Positions 32,046-43,637 of a stretch of 64,000 nt of DNA are shown one piece after another; positions within the stretch are counted from its first letter, which is position 1; each line of letters starts with the position of its first letter. The DNA is from Vandiemenella viatica (Eukaryota; Arthropoda; Insecta; Orthoptera; Morabidae). The stretch spans positions 53,918,610-53,982,609 of the forward strand of contig CM061920.1 in NCBI GenBank assembly GCA_031002005.1, in the 5' to 3' direction. The translations under genes were made by a program, and so were the position numbers. The notes under the pieces are model-generated. The model did no database searches. It worked only from the letters and a program-made list of their open reading frames with translations, and was not told the origin of the DNA.

Positions 32046-33499
32046 CTCAAAACAAAGAAGCGTGACATAGCTCAATACTGAACAAAGAAACTTCTAGTTC
32101 CAGACAAGGAAAAGTAATTTAAAGGTTCGTTATAACTGGACTCTAGATATTACGTAATTCAGACACAGAATCGAGGTCAATCATTTTAAAACTAACTACT
32201 TCATTGGAGCATAGCCTGGTTAATATGTTATTGGTACCCTGGCACCACTAGGATAAGAACAGTGGAAGGAAGGCTATTCGACAGACTAGTCGTACGCATG
32301 GCACTCCAAGCGCAACATACATCATCACAGAAACACGATAAAGTCAACAAACGTTTATTTTGACCAATAATTATTGATTTTTCAGTACAAATAATTTATC
32401 GAACACACTTTCCATCTTTCTTATTTTCCATCAGTTAAATTCAAATCATTAAATTCATTTGATGAACTTTCTGAATGCGAAGTGACAGCTAATTCCTGTC
32501 TGCCAGTTCAGATATAGCTGCAAATTTTTGTGAACAGTTGCGAATTTCTGTGAATATTCTCATTTTCGTTTTTATCCAGCAAAGTCTTAAGAATTTTATC
32601 TGTTCCACCTGATTTCATCTTAGCAGAGATTTTTCAAGTATCCAGCGTATTGAGACATATAACAACATTCGCACCGCCTTTACTTTATAACAGTGTTTTT
32701 GAACTTGTGGGTCGCCAAGTCTTGCTCAGGGAGTTGCTGTCGCAAGCCAGGAAAATGTAAAAAGCAAGGGTTGTAGGTATTACAGTACAATAAAAATACA
32801 TGTTCAGTGAGAAGACTAAGCCTGTTTGTTTTTTTTTAGTAAATTGTCGAATCGTGATAGTATTTTTCAGACCCAAATAACCAAATCATTTTCTCGTTGG
32901 AGTCTATTTCTCTTCTTTCTACCGTGTTTCAGGTCATTGGAGTCATGAAATCTATTATTTTTTTGTTTTTATTTGCTTCCGCCACTGTCACTTGTTGCAT
33001 ACGTGGAAGGCTGTGGAGATCTTTTGAGAACTCCATTTTATCCTCGCTCACAGCGAAGCTAGTCCGTACTCGCTGACGTACTCGGACAAATGATTGCAGT
33101 GAATGGAAACAAACTGTTCCTATGTGGGCACTGACGACACCTTCTCGCCTCCCGCGCCGCCACCGCAGAGTGCCCGTGTGCCTAACACAGCATTTAATTT
33201 TTCCATCGGTCTTAATATAAACAAAGTTAAAAACGTCGTTTTTTAAATCACTGACATAGTTTCATTACGGATCTGGAGGGTTAGTAGCAAAGGTTTTTTT
33301 TCGGACATGGGGATCACCAAAGTGTTGTTCTTGTAAAGGGATCGCGAATTCAAAATCGTTGAAAAAGATTGCTTTATAGAATTTCAGACAGGTTTCTTAT
33401 CTTTAAAAAAAAATCTGCTGAAAGAGGTTGAATGAATTAATTATATGCTTTGTTCTGTCGTACTCTACGCATACTCCGAAATAATTGAAGTTTCTCATT
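32046..33499. other. No recognisable feature
   Basis: AT-rich, non-coding. Confidence 0.35.
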
Positions 33500-33605
33500 C
33501 GGTAGGACGCAAGCCATCCACATCTAGGTTCACTACAGACGAATGGCGGGATGGTTCCTGCGAAAGGTCATGAGCGAATTCCTTCCCGTTCGTTGCCACA
33601 GTACT
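33500..33605 (+). mobile_element. SINE-A fragment, degraded
   Basis: GGTAGGACGCAAG head remnant, CATCCACATCTAGGTT, then ACGAATGGCGGGATGGTTCC, GAAAGGTCATGAGCGAATTC and CTTCCCGTTCGTTGCC. Internal deletion of the 'GTTTCCCCAAATCACT' part. Confidence 0.6.
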
Positions 33606-33718
33606 ACCCGAATATAGGTGCAGTCGGTGGTTTCTGATTCTGCGTTAAATTCTAAGCTTCCTTTGCCTGGTAGAATTATCTGGTGAGTTCAGATGGCTGT
33701 GACAGAGGCGACTATGAC

Positions 33719-34311
33719 TAGAAGTAAGTGAATTCTGTTACTTGGGAAGCAAAAATACAATTGATGGCCCAAGCAGGAATGACGTTAAAAGCAGAACAGC
33801 ACTAGCAAAAAGAGCTTTCATGAAAAAGAGACATCTTTTATTTTCAAATGTTGATCTAGGAATAGAAAGAACTATTTGAAACTCTATGTGCGGAGCACAG
33901 CACTTTATAGTAGCGAAGCACGGTCTTTGGGAATCCCAGAAAGAAAGAAAATTGAAGAATTTGAAATGTGGTGCTACAGAAAAATGCTGAAAATTAAGTG
34001 GACAGACAAAGTACGAAATTAACGAGTTTTGGAAATGATGGGTGAGTAAAGAGGTTTGTGGAAGAAGCTTACAGAAAGAAGAGACAGGTTGGCAAGTCGT
34101 ACTTTGAGACATGCTGGACTGGTTACTTTGTTAGAGGAGGGAACAGTCGAAAGTAAGAACTGTAGAGGAAGAAAGACATTAGAATATATCAAGCAGATAA
34201 TTTAGGACGTGGGTTGTAAGGGATATGTAGAGATGAAGAATCTAGCACAAGATATAATGGGATGGAGGATTGCATCAAACCAGTCGAAAGACTGATAACA
34301 GCAAAAAAAGG
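33719..34311 (+). mobile_element. RTE-A copy, 5'-truncated
   Basis: Aligns throughout with 40839-41436 of the long RTE element, from GTGAATTCTGTTACTTGGGA to CAGTCGAAAGACTGATAACA and a final A run. It covers only the last third of the reverse transcriptase after the FADD motif. Small deletions, two early stops and frameshifts are visible. Truncation at the 5' side is typical of target-primed reverse transcription. Confidence 0.85.
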
Positions 34312-34572
34312 TCATCAAAACCACACGAATTGTTATTATTTAGTTATGCTGAAGGGGAAGGTCTTAAAAAAGGCTGGAATTCCACTCTTACGAGCGTTGA
34401 TAAACATTGTGTGGTGTATTTTTATTGTGTTTGTAAATAATCACCAGGCTTCTGAGAGTCATGTCTCCATTGGATTTCTCACTGCATTGGCGACATTCCT
34501 GAGTTTACGTCCACTACAAATTAGGAGTTCATATTTTCCGTCCGAGTAATTTTACTAGAAGTCCTGACTTGA

Positions 34573-35572
34573 NNNNNNNNNNNNNNNNNNNNNNNNNNNN
34601 NNNNNNNNNNNNNNNNNNNNNNNNNNNNNNNNNNNNNNNNNNNNNNNNNNNNNNNNNNNNNNNNNNNNNNNNNNNNNNNNNNNNNNNNNNNNNNNNNNNN
34701 NNNNNNNNNNNNNNNNNNNNNNNNNNNNNNNNNNNNNNNNNNNNNNNNNNNNNNNNNNNNNNNNNNNNNNNNNNNNNNNNNNNNNNNNNNNNNNNNNNNN
34801 NNNNNNNNNNNNNNNNNNNNNNNNNNNNNNNNNNNNNNNNNNNNNNNNNNNNNNNNNNNNNNNNNNNNNNNNNNNNNNNNNNNNNNNNNNNNNNNNNNNN
34901 NNNNNNNNNNNNNNNNNNNNNNNNNNNNNNNNNNNNNNNNNNNNNNNNNNNNNNNNNNNNNNNNNNNNNNNNNNNNNNNNNNNNNNNNNNNNNNNNNNNN
35001 NNNNNNNNNNNNNNNNNNNNNNNNNNNNNNNNNNNNNNNNNNNNNNNNNNNNNNNNNNNNNNNNNNNNNNNNNNNNNNNNNNNNNNNNNNNNNNNNNNNN
35101 NNNNNNNNNNNNNNNNNNNNNNNNNNNNNNNNNNNNNNNNNNNNNNNNNNNNNNNNNNNNNNNNNNNNNNNNNNNNNNNNNNNNNNNNNNNNNNNNNNNN
35201 NNNNNNNNNNNNNNNNNNNNNNNNNNNNNNNNNNNNNNNNNNNNNNNNNNNNNNNNNNNNNNNNNNNNNNNNNNNNNNNNNNNNNNNNNNNNNNNNNNNN
35301 NNNNNNNNNNNNNNNNNNNNNNNNNNNNNNNNNNNNNNNNNNNNNNNNNNNNNNNNNNNNNNNNNNNNNNNNNNNNNNNNNNNNNNNNNNNNNNNNNNNN
35401 NNNNNNNNNNNNNNNNNNNNNNNNNNNNNNNNNNNNNNNNNNNNNNNNNNNNNNNNNNNNNNNNNNNNNNNNNNNNNNNNNNNNNNNNNNNNNNNNNNNN
35501 NNNNNNNNNNNNNNNNNNNNNNNNNNNNNNNNNNNNNNNNNNNNNNNNNNNNNNNNNNNNNNNNNNNNNNNN
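34573..35572. other. Assembly gap of 1000 N
   Basis: Exactly 1000 undetermined bases, probably a scaffold gap of arbitrary length. Any frames reported across it are artefacts. Confidence 0.98.
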
Positions 35573-35844
35573 GTGAAGAATCATTTAATACTAGTGCGCA
35601 CTTGAACATAAAATTTCAGATATTGCAGTTCTGTCGTGGTTCTCTTGGGACAGAGACGTGGTAACATTCGGGAGGGATCGCAGGGCCTGCGCTGTTAGTG
35701 AATTGGAAGAGGGTTCCTCATACGAGTACTGAAGACAATCCATAAAATCTGCGGTAGCAACAAGATGTTTAGCTCATAATTATCCACTTAAATTGCTTAA
35801 AAAAATATTTTTTATGTAAGTAATGTTATAGATTCCATCTACAG

Positions 35845-36504
35845 CAGGGGTCTCCAAAGTGGTCGATATCGACCCCAAGGGGTCGATAAGAGTTCCACAG
35901 GGGTGATTATTGCACTGGGGTCGAAAGGGGGTCGATTAAAATTAAAGAAGATTAATTAAACTGTTTAGAAAAAATGGGAATATTTCAATAAAAATTAGGT
36001 CAATAAATAAAAATAATGCTCATCCTCTGAATTCGCGACTGTTTGCGATGTTACGTGAAGAAAATGATTAACCTTTCAACCATTTACTTTTGCATTCTGA
36101 GGTAAGGTGGTTGTCAAGAGGTGATAGTTTGCACAGGCGTGTTGACTTGTATGACTCATCTGAAGAGTTACTTAGGAATGTGAATCCATTGCTATGTAAC
36201 GAGTTTAAACAGTGCAAGAACCATCCGTTCTATTTGGCAGACCTTTATTCGAAATTTATTCCATCTATCCATTATTTTCTTACTATATTTTAAAATTATA
36301 ACAACAGATGAAAATATTTCCTTTTTCAGTAAATATTATTGGGTAGATTTTATAAGAACTGGGTTGTTATGCATTCTCCTTATTGCTTAGCATCAGAAAT
36401 GCCAAAAATTATTTAATGCTTTATTTAATACTTAATCTGGGGTTCGATAAGAAGGCATATATTCTATAAAGGGGTCGACGGGATAAAAAGTTTGGTGACC
36501 CCTG
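35845..36504 (+). mobile_element. Internally deleted hAT element, sister of 8703-12414
   Basis: Ends CAGGGGTCTCCAAAGTGG and TTTGGTGACCCCTG match those of the large hAT element, including the GGGGTCGA motifs. Flanks ATCTACAG (35837-35844) and AGCTACAG (36505-36512) agree at seven of eight bases. The interior joins three parts of the parent: the left end, a piece of transposase (matching about 10797-11057) and the right end (from about 11845). It lacks the parent's SINE and MITE. Confidence 0.85.
36000..36259 (+). pseudogene. hAT transposase fragment
   Basis: The frame from 36090 reads HSEVRWLSRGDSLHRRVDLY, then DSSEELLRNVNPLL and KQCKNHPFYLADLYSKF. It is closely similar to the corresponding part of the pseudogene at 9901-11679. 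Immediately beyond SKF the sequence jumps to the element's 3' non-coding part. No catalytic residues are included. Confidence 0.85.
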
Positions 36505-36512
36505 AGCTACAG

Positions 36513-37975
36513 CGTTGGACTACCGGTGTAAGGGTCACCGTTCCATTCCGGTCGTGTGTGTTTCTAACCAAGTGTTGTTTTAGTCGCATCATGTTGTTTG
36601 CTGCGCATCGACTGCTTCGGCTTACGATTCGTACCAAGTTTGAAAAGAGGATTTGAAGATATTTCCATTTTAGGGGAATTTAAAAGTGTGATTATAGAAA
36701 TAGGTTTCAATATGAGCGCTTGTTTCAGGTCACTATAGGCATTGGACAGTGAAATGTTGATCTTCTGTAAACAATATAATTTTAAATCAGAAAAATAATT
36801 TTTCTATTCACTAAAGAAACTTTAATTTGATAGTCTCACAATACAATACATTATTCTATACTTCACATTACGCACGCCATACGATTTAATTTTGGATGAT
36901 CAATCTGCGGATATGTGTAGTCATTCAGATGAAGTTTAACAAAACAAACAAACGAAATGAAGGAATCACCAGGGTATATACTGATTAGATTCAATCTGAA
37001 TATTACTGCTGACAGTTCTATAAGTATCTTTCATTAACAATACTTTTCATAAAACAAAAAATTACTAGAAAGGAAACGTTAGAAATACGTAAACACTTAT
37101 ATAATGAGTAATGAGCATGTACCGCCATCTTAAGGCACGGGGTCTTCGTCTCGAGTTACGAGGTCGCTGATTCGAGTCCGCTTCCCTGAGTGGTGGGTGA
37201 GCCGTAACGATCTGGCCTCATATATTGTATCAAATAACAAAAACTTACTCCATTCAGAAACCTAAGCGTTCAGATAAGTCAAGCTCTAAAATTAAGCACT
37301 ATAGGTTTCACAAAATCAATGTTTGGCCGTAAACAAAACAAAAACAAAAACAAAAAATTGCAAACTACACCTATAGAAAAAGTTGCTAAATTTTGTCTAC
37401 TCATTTCAATACAAAAACAAGTTTTTTTGTTCTTTTATTAACACGTTTGAACCATATTCAGAATCAGAAGTAACCCACAGGAGCGTGATTGGATGCATTA
37501 ATTTTATTAAAGATGGCGTGTGCTATGATTCTTTAACCGTTCTTGTTCTCGTTCTTCTAAGACAAAACATTAAGCATTTACCTCTGATACAGAAATTATT
37601 TTAAGCATCATTTCTTTTGTTTAAAAAGAGTTTAATAAAATGTTAAAACCTATTTACGAAGGATGATGTAGCTATCTGCTAACTAAGGAACACGAAATTT
37701 CACCAACATTTGGTGACGTCACAAGGAATATTCGAAATTAATTCATCATAAGAACACATTTCTATGACCGTCTTGGCATTACCAAATAAATTATTTGAAA
37801 GAAATTGTTAACTAATTCCAACCAATAAGACGCAAACTAGAAAAGAGTAAGTGACCCGCTGAAGTATTAATATGGTGATAACTGTGAGCACAGTATGTAC
37901 ATATGTATATACATATTTACTAAGAGTTTTATTGTAGATAATTATTGTAACAACACATGTTAAAACACTTTACAG
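36513..37975. other. No recognisable gene
   Basis: A tRNA-like B-box (GATTCGAGTCC, about 37170-37180) hints at an old SINE. Otherwise AT-rich and non-coding. Confidence 0.35.
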
Positions 37976-38017
37976 CCACTGAAGATGCCCTACACCACAA
38001 GGGCGAAACGCGTCTGG
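37976..38017 (+). ncRNA. Hammerhead-type ribozyme motif
   Basis: Core CTGAAGA (37979-37985), one T, stem II GCCCT/AGGGC, GAAA (38005-38008), CGCG and TC. Stem I is CCA/TGG. The downstream flank AATCAAATAAAAAACAAAAT resembles that of the 3378 motif. All core positions are kept; stem I is short. Confidence 0.6.
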
Positions 38018-38103
38018 GGAATCAAATAAAAAACAAAATTCACCAAACCAGTTGTTTTTGACGGATTCATTTCTAAAGCAACTTATAATAACTTCGCACA
38101 TCA

Positions 38104-41100
38104 CTGAAGTGGGGTGTAAGGGTTTGGGAGACTATACTAGCCTTTTCCAACCAAATGTCAACCTCTCCTTCAAGTGGTGTACACTGTTTGCACGGACGAG
38201 GCTCTGACGACTGAAAGATTCCCGCTATAAGGAGTCACCCACTGCTTGCCAACGGCCTTCGAAGGGAGGGCGGAAGAGCGAGGAGTGGCTCAGGGCACCC
38301 TCTTGCCCTTGGGGTTGGAAACGGCCCCTAAAGGCGGATGAATCAGAAATGATCAACGGCATGGGGATGCAGAAGGCAACGGGAAACCACTGCATTAAAG
38401 ACCCAAAGGGTATCCCGAGGACATGTAATCCTCTCAAATTACATATATCATGATGGCTTCTTCCTGGGTAAAATATTCCGGAGGTAAAATAGTCCCCCAA
38501 TCGGATCTCCGGGTGGGGACTGCTCAGGGAGGAGTCATCAGAATGGATAGAAACATTCTACGAGTCGGAGCGTGGAATGTTAGAAGTCTGAATAGGGCAG
38601 GTAGGTTAGAAAACTTAAAAAGGGAGATGGAACAACTTAAGTTAGATGTTGTTGGGATTAGTGAGATTAAATGGAAGGACGCACAGGATTTCTGGTCTGG
38701 GGAACACAGGATAATTAGCACACATGCTGTCAATGGAGTCACTGGTGTAGGATTTGTAATGAACAAGAAAGTAGGGAAACGGGTGAGTTATTATGAACAG
38801 TTTAGTGACAGGATTATTTTGATGAGGTTAGAAACTAAGCCCGTCCCAACCACATTAGTAGAAGTATATATGCCAACATCACAGGAAGATGATGAAGAAA
38901 TAGAAAAAATATATACAGAAATTGAAGAATTAATCCAATATGTGAAGGGGGAGGAAAATCTGATAATCATGGGTGATTGGAATGCAATAGTGGTAGAAGG
39001 AAAAGAGGGGAATACTGTAGGAAGTTTTGGTCTAGGAGAAAAAAATGAGCGAGGAAGCAGGTTGCTAGAATTTTGTGAAAGATATAAGCTAGTAGTGGCA
39101 AACACACTGTTTAAGAACCATGCAAGAAGAATATACACCTGGAAACGTCCTGGGGATACAGGCGGATTTCAGCTAGATTATATCATGGTCAAACAGAGAT
39201 TCAGGAATCAAGTACTAGACTGTAAAGCGCACCCAGGAGCAGACATAGATTCTGACCATAATTTGATAATAATGAAGTGCAGGCTGAAATTTAAGCGAAT
39301 AAGGAAGCAGTATAAGCAGAACAGACCGGAAGTGAATAAACTGAAACAATCTAGCACGAGAGAAAAATTTGCAGAAATGGTGGACTTAGGTCTAAGAAGT
39401 AAATGTGAAAGGAGCTCAACTGAGGATGAATGGAATGCATTAAAGACCGAAATAATGAAAGCTGGTAAAGAAACATTAGGCTTTAGGGAACAAGCTGCCC
39501 GAAAACCTTGGATCACAGAAGACATTTTGGAGCTGATGGATCAGAGGAGAAGGTACAAAAATGCTCAGGATGAAGCAGGAAGATAGCAGAACAGACAATT
39601 TACAAATCAAATAAATAGGAAATGCAAAATAGCAAAAGAAAAATGGCTACAAGAAAAGTGTGAAGAAGTAGAAAAGGAAATGGTCATAGGAAAAGTAGAT
39701 GTTGCATATAGAAAGATCAAACAGAATTTTGGAGAAATGAAGAAAAGAGGTATGAACATTAAAACTGCCGATGGGAAACCTCTTTTAAGCTCATAAGATA
39801 GAGCTAACCGATGGAAGGAATACATTGAGAAACTGTATATCGCGGACGACTTGAACAATAATGTAATGGAAAAGGAAGGCGATGTCAACATTGATGACTT
39901 AGGAGATCCTGTTTTGAGGACAGAATTTAATAGAGCTCTGAATGACTTGAAAGCCAATAAGGCAGTTGGAATTGATGAGACCCCTGCAGAACTTCTTAAA
40001 TCCCTAGGAGAGGAAAGAATCGAAAGATTATTCAAGCTGATATCAGAAAGTTATGAAACAGGAGAAATTCCAACTGATTTTAATAAAAAATATCTTCTTC
40101 ACACTTCCAAAGAAAGCACAAGCTGACAAATGTGAGAATTATCGCACCATTAGTCTAACATCACATGCTTCAAAATTACTGACCAGAATAATATATAAAA
40201 GGATGGAAAGGGTAGTAGAAGAAATACTGTAGTAGGTGAAGATCAGTTCGGGTTTAGGAAAAATCGCAGTACAAGGGAAGCAATTCTGTCTTTACGATTA
40301 CTACTTGAAGGGCGGATCAAGAAAAACAAAGATACTTTTATGGCGTTTGTTGATTTGGAAAAAGCTTTTGATAATGTTAGGTTGCACAAGATGTTCAAAA
40401 TTTTAAAGAAGTCAGGTCTAAAGTATCGAGATAGAAGAATACTCTATAAACTATATAAGAATCAAGTGGCTATAATAAAAGTAGAGAATCACGAGAGACA
40501 TGCCTCAGTTAAAAAGGATGTGAGACAAGGTTGTAGTCTATACCCTTTAATATTCAACTTGTATGTAGAAGAAGCAATGAAGAAAGTCAAAGAAAAATTT
40601 CCAAGTGGCATAAGTTTTCAGGGAGAAAAAATCAGTATGCTACGATTTGCTGATGACATTGTCTTGTTAGCAGAGAGTGCTGAGGATATTGAAAAGTTAC
40701 TGAATGGCTTGAACAAAATACTGAAGGAAGATTTTGGACTGAATATAAATCAAAGCAAAACAAAAGTGATGAAATGTAGCAGAAATGATACCAACACTAG
40801 TAGATTAAATATAAAAATAGAATCGGATGCAATAGGAGAAGTAGGTGAATTCTGTTACTTGGGAAGCAAAATTACAACCGGTGGCCGAAGCAGGAATGAT
40901 GTTAACAGCAGAATAGCATTAGCAAAAAGAGCCTTCGTGAAAATGCGAAATCTTTTAGTTTCAAATATTGATCTAGGAATTAGGAAGAACTTTTTAAAAC
41001 TCCATGTGTGGAGCAGAACACTTTACGGTAGCAAAACATGGACTTTAGGAATACCGGAAAGAAAGAAAATTGAAGCATTTGAAATGTGGTGCTACAGAAG

Positions 41101-41436
41101 AATGCTGAAAATTAGGTGGACTGACAAAGTAAGAAATGAACGAGTTTTGGAAATGATTGGTGAGAAAAGAAGTTTATGGAAGAAGCTTACAGAAAGAATA
41201 GACAGGCTGGCAGGTCATATTTTGAGACATGCGGGATTGGTTAATTTGCTTGTGGAGGGAACAGTCGAAGGTAAGAACTGTAGAGGAAGACAGAGATTAA
41301 AATATATGAAACAGATAATTGAGGACGTGGGTTGTAAGGGATATGTAGAAATGAAGAGGTTAGCACAGGATACGAAGGGAAGGAGGATTGCATCAAACCA
41401 GTCGAAAGACTGACGACAGCAAAAAAAATCACTGAA
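38104..41436 (+). mobile_element. RTE-A LINE, nearly full length
   Basis: A 5' leader of about 440 bp (with GC-rich stretches such as TTGGGGTTGGAAACGGCCCC near 38309) precedes one long coding region for endonuclease and reverse transcriptase. The 3' end is CAGTCGAAAGACTGACGACA followed by an A-rich run, shared with the truncated copy at 33719. The arrangement, the lack of a separate gag-like frame and the protein motifs fit the RTE clade. The 5' boundary is my estimate. Confidence 0.8.
38543..41413 (+). pseudogene. RTE endonuclease/reverse transcriptase, few lesions
   Basis: The endonuclease part (38543-39300) shows WNVRSL, EIKW, GDWNAI and SDHNLI, the catalytic blocks of the AP-endonuclease-like fold; similar frames are often annotated as craniofacial development protein 2. 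A linker region follows. The reverse transcriptase shows QFGFRKNRST, FVDLEKAFDNV (first catalytic Asp), RQGCSLYPLIFNLYVEEAM and LRFADDIVLLAES (the second and third Asp). The C-terminal tail ends GRRIASNQSKD. Lesions: TAG at 39584-39586, TAA at 39794-39796, and frameshifts near 40085 and 40232. The protein would nick target DNA and copy element RNA there. The few lesions suggest fairly recent insertion. I chose the ATG at 38543 because the conserved domain starts within 12 codons. Confidence 0.85.
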
Positions 41437-42295
41437 GTTCCGATCACAAGTAATGTTATGCCAAAATAGCTCAAAATAGGAGACTTGGAAGGACAGAGTG
41501 ACAGTTAAAGATTAACTCATTGAATCTCAGGGCTTGGGAATCGTACATACCTTGTTTGAAGCTCATCCTAATTCTGGGACCGACATAGATTTGCCATTAT
41601 TTGTGCTGTGGATTTTTTTGTTGATTGTGGCTGGTACCGTGATGAATTTTGTCCACCCTGGGGTTGCGCAGCTTCACCCTCAATACAGTTTCCTGCTCCG
41701 GCGTGTTCTTTGTGAAGGGCTCCTCTTTTCTTGTTTGGCACGTGTTGTGTACGGGACCTCAGTGGTGAAGAATAGCAGGTACAGTACCAAGACCAGACGC
41801 TTTCATTCCCTCCATGATGTAAATAAGAGGCGACTCAGACCCCAAGAAGTAAAACCAGCTAACTCAATATGATAGAAGAAAGACTAGTAACAATAGTGTG
41901 TAAATCATGGTACCAAAAATTAATTTATTATTTTTTAAAGTCCAGACGAGAGCAACCAATCAATAAATATAAGTTTCGATGCAGACAATAGATTTTTTTC
42001 GTAAAAACTGGTCTGAAAAAATGTCTTAACGATTCTAAATGTCAATTTGGAAGTCGAATCACCTCCAAGGCGAATTGCCCAAAATAAGTTAGCTGCTTTA
42101 CATTGATCACATATGAAAACAGTCTTGGGTATTTGAAACGGTAGATACCATTTTTAACGATATAATTTCCTGCAAGAAGTATAGACTAATTTTTATTCTA
42201 TGAAAGCCGTACCCGAGACTGGGTGTTTAACCCTCCACGGCAATGTCCCGGGGAGATGAAAGTGGGTTAGTTTCCCATTGCCTTCGTAAGTGTTA
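41437..42295. other. No recognisable gene
   Basis: A 112-codon frame (41534-41872) with a hydrophobic stretch is present but has no recognised family or upstream context. Confidence 0.3.
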
Positions 42296-42668
42296 CTAGC
42301 TCGTACCCGCGACTTCGTACGCGTGGATTAAGGATTTTTTTGCCAGAATCGAATATAGAAAGTTGTTGGTAACGAAGGATTGGTCCCAAACAACACTGAG
42401 TCGGCATAATATGACAGGAAAGCTATCACTATATCATTCTACCGTCGAACCTTTCTCTTGAAGAAAATCAATTTTCAACATATTTCTGTCACCATTCGAT
42501 AAGGTCTCAAAATTTCGTGACTACAACTGTTAATCATAGTGGAAGAAATGTCCTGTATCCTTCATACAGATTTTCTTGTCAAATTCCATCAGTATCGATA
42601 TATCAATTTAGTCGTCAAAACGTAACAAAAAGACAGAGACTTACTTCCGTATTTATAGTATTATTACT
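42296..42668 (-). mobile_element. Helitron-type non-autonomous element
   Basis: Minus strand: ends CGCGTACGAAGTCGCGGGTA, CGAG, CTAG at 42296, followed by T. The 5' side near 42668 reads AATAATACTATAAATACGGA, a diverged form of the start of the 4841-5580 element. Between them the TTACGTTTTGACGACTAAAT and GAATTTGACAAG stretches match that element. No coding frame. Confidence 0.55.
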
Positions 42669-42674
42669 GCGGTT

Positions 42675-42696
42675 CACACACACACACACACACACT
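42675..42696. repeat. (AC)n microsatellite
   Basis: About eleven AC units, just outside the 5' end of the Helitron-type element. Confidence 0.9.
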
Positions 42697-42889
42697 TACT
42701 GCGAACAACCCCTGAGGGATCATTATAACGTAAAAAAGTGTACAACTACAGCATTACAAGACTACCTATGATTTGCCTCCTATTGCACCCCTAACTTTGT
42801 AATATCTACAGTTTAACATTCAATCCGAATAACCGATGGCCCAGGCGTGACTCTTACGATCAAAAACAATTTTTAAAAATCTTAGCTTC

Positions 42890-43222
42890 CACAGAGATTT
42901 GAACCGGAGACCACGACCCAAACATTAATAAGCCAGCGCTTTAGCCACTGAGCTACATGACCGCTACACGGAAAAACAGTAGAGACTAGAGAGACCTCCA
43001 TATCCAACGCGTTTGTCTATCTCCGTTCAGCAGTATTTCGAAATGATGAGACAACATGTATTATTTATACAGATAATTTTTCAACCAAATGTAGGCAGTA
43101 TTTTTCTCCTTGTTTCAAAGGATAAGTGTGCAAAGTTTCATCGAGATCGAATGAAAACAGTGGATTTGTATGAAGAACAAACAAACAAACATACATACAT
43201 TCATCTTTATATAATATATAGA
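42890..43222 (-). mobile_element. Helitron-type 5' end with a tRNA-like segment inside
   Basis: Minus strand begins TCTATATATTATATAAAGAT at 43222 just after an A, then GAATGTATG and TTGTTTGTTC repeats, and ATCTCGATGAAACTTTGCAC, a start I associate with insect Helitrons. About 255 bp further in (42968-42890) is a tRNA-like stretch with TGTAGCTCAGTGGC as A-box and GGTTCAAATCT as B-box. Its acceptor ends do not pair, so it is no working tRNA gene. The element's 3' end was not found; CTAG at 42296 belongs to the neighbour by similarity. Confidence 0.45.
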
Positions 43223-43373
43223 TTGTAAGTGTGTGACTGTTATGATATGTAGACTATTGTGGATGAAAGATAAAAGAAGGGAAAGGGTGAAACCTGGTGC
43301 CGACCTATTTAGCCTACTCTTCCGAAGGCCACCAGAGGGACGAGAGAGGGGGAGTAGCAAGGCTTGATGTCCC

Positions 43374-43506
43374 TATCCGACGCAGAAATCACTATCAACA
43401 GTGTCGCATGCGGATTAATCTGCAACCAGGACTGGAACCAGCTAACCCCGTGACAGACGCCACTCAACATCTGGGTGACGCAACCAGCTGGGCCAGCGGG
43501 GCGGGC
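43374..43506 (-). mobile_element. SINE-B copy (tRNA-derived)
   Basis: Minus strand: CCCGCTGGCCCAGCTGGTTG (A-box region) and GGTTCCAGTCCTGGTTGCAG (B-box region) about 50 bp apart, the spacing of a tRNA promoter. The head CCCGCCCCG is shared with the copy at 45314. Confidence 0.55.
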
Positions 43507-43637
43507 TAGAGACTAATGCAGCATCACTAAACTGTAACCTGCCTTTCACCCACATTTTCTTCGAGTCTGTTCCAGTTTGACACCCACAGAATGTGTAGGC
43601 CTGTGTGTTCTTGTTATTGGCAAGTACATTTTTTCTA

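Noticed and set aside
34521..35609. Open frames of more than 330 codons across the N block
   Set aside because: They consist almost wholly of undetermined residues and arise from the assembly gap.
37133..37200. A tRNA gene near 37170
   Set aside because: Only a B-box-like GATTCGAGTCC is present, without a matching A-box or acceptor stem.
41534..41872. A host membrane protein of 112 residues
   Set aside because: One hydrophobic segment in a single frame, no family resemblance, no visible splice sites or promoter, and it directly follows the RTE 3' end.
42890..42968. A tRNA gene on the minus strand
   Set aside because: A- and B-box are present, but the acceptor arms do not pair and no tRNA fold closes; better explained as SINE or tRNA-derived passenger.
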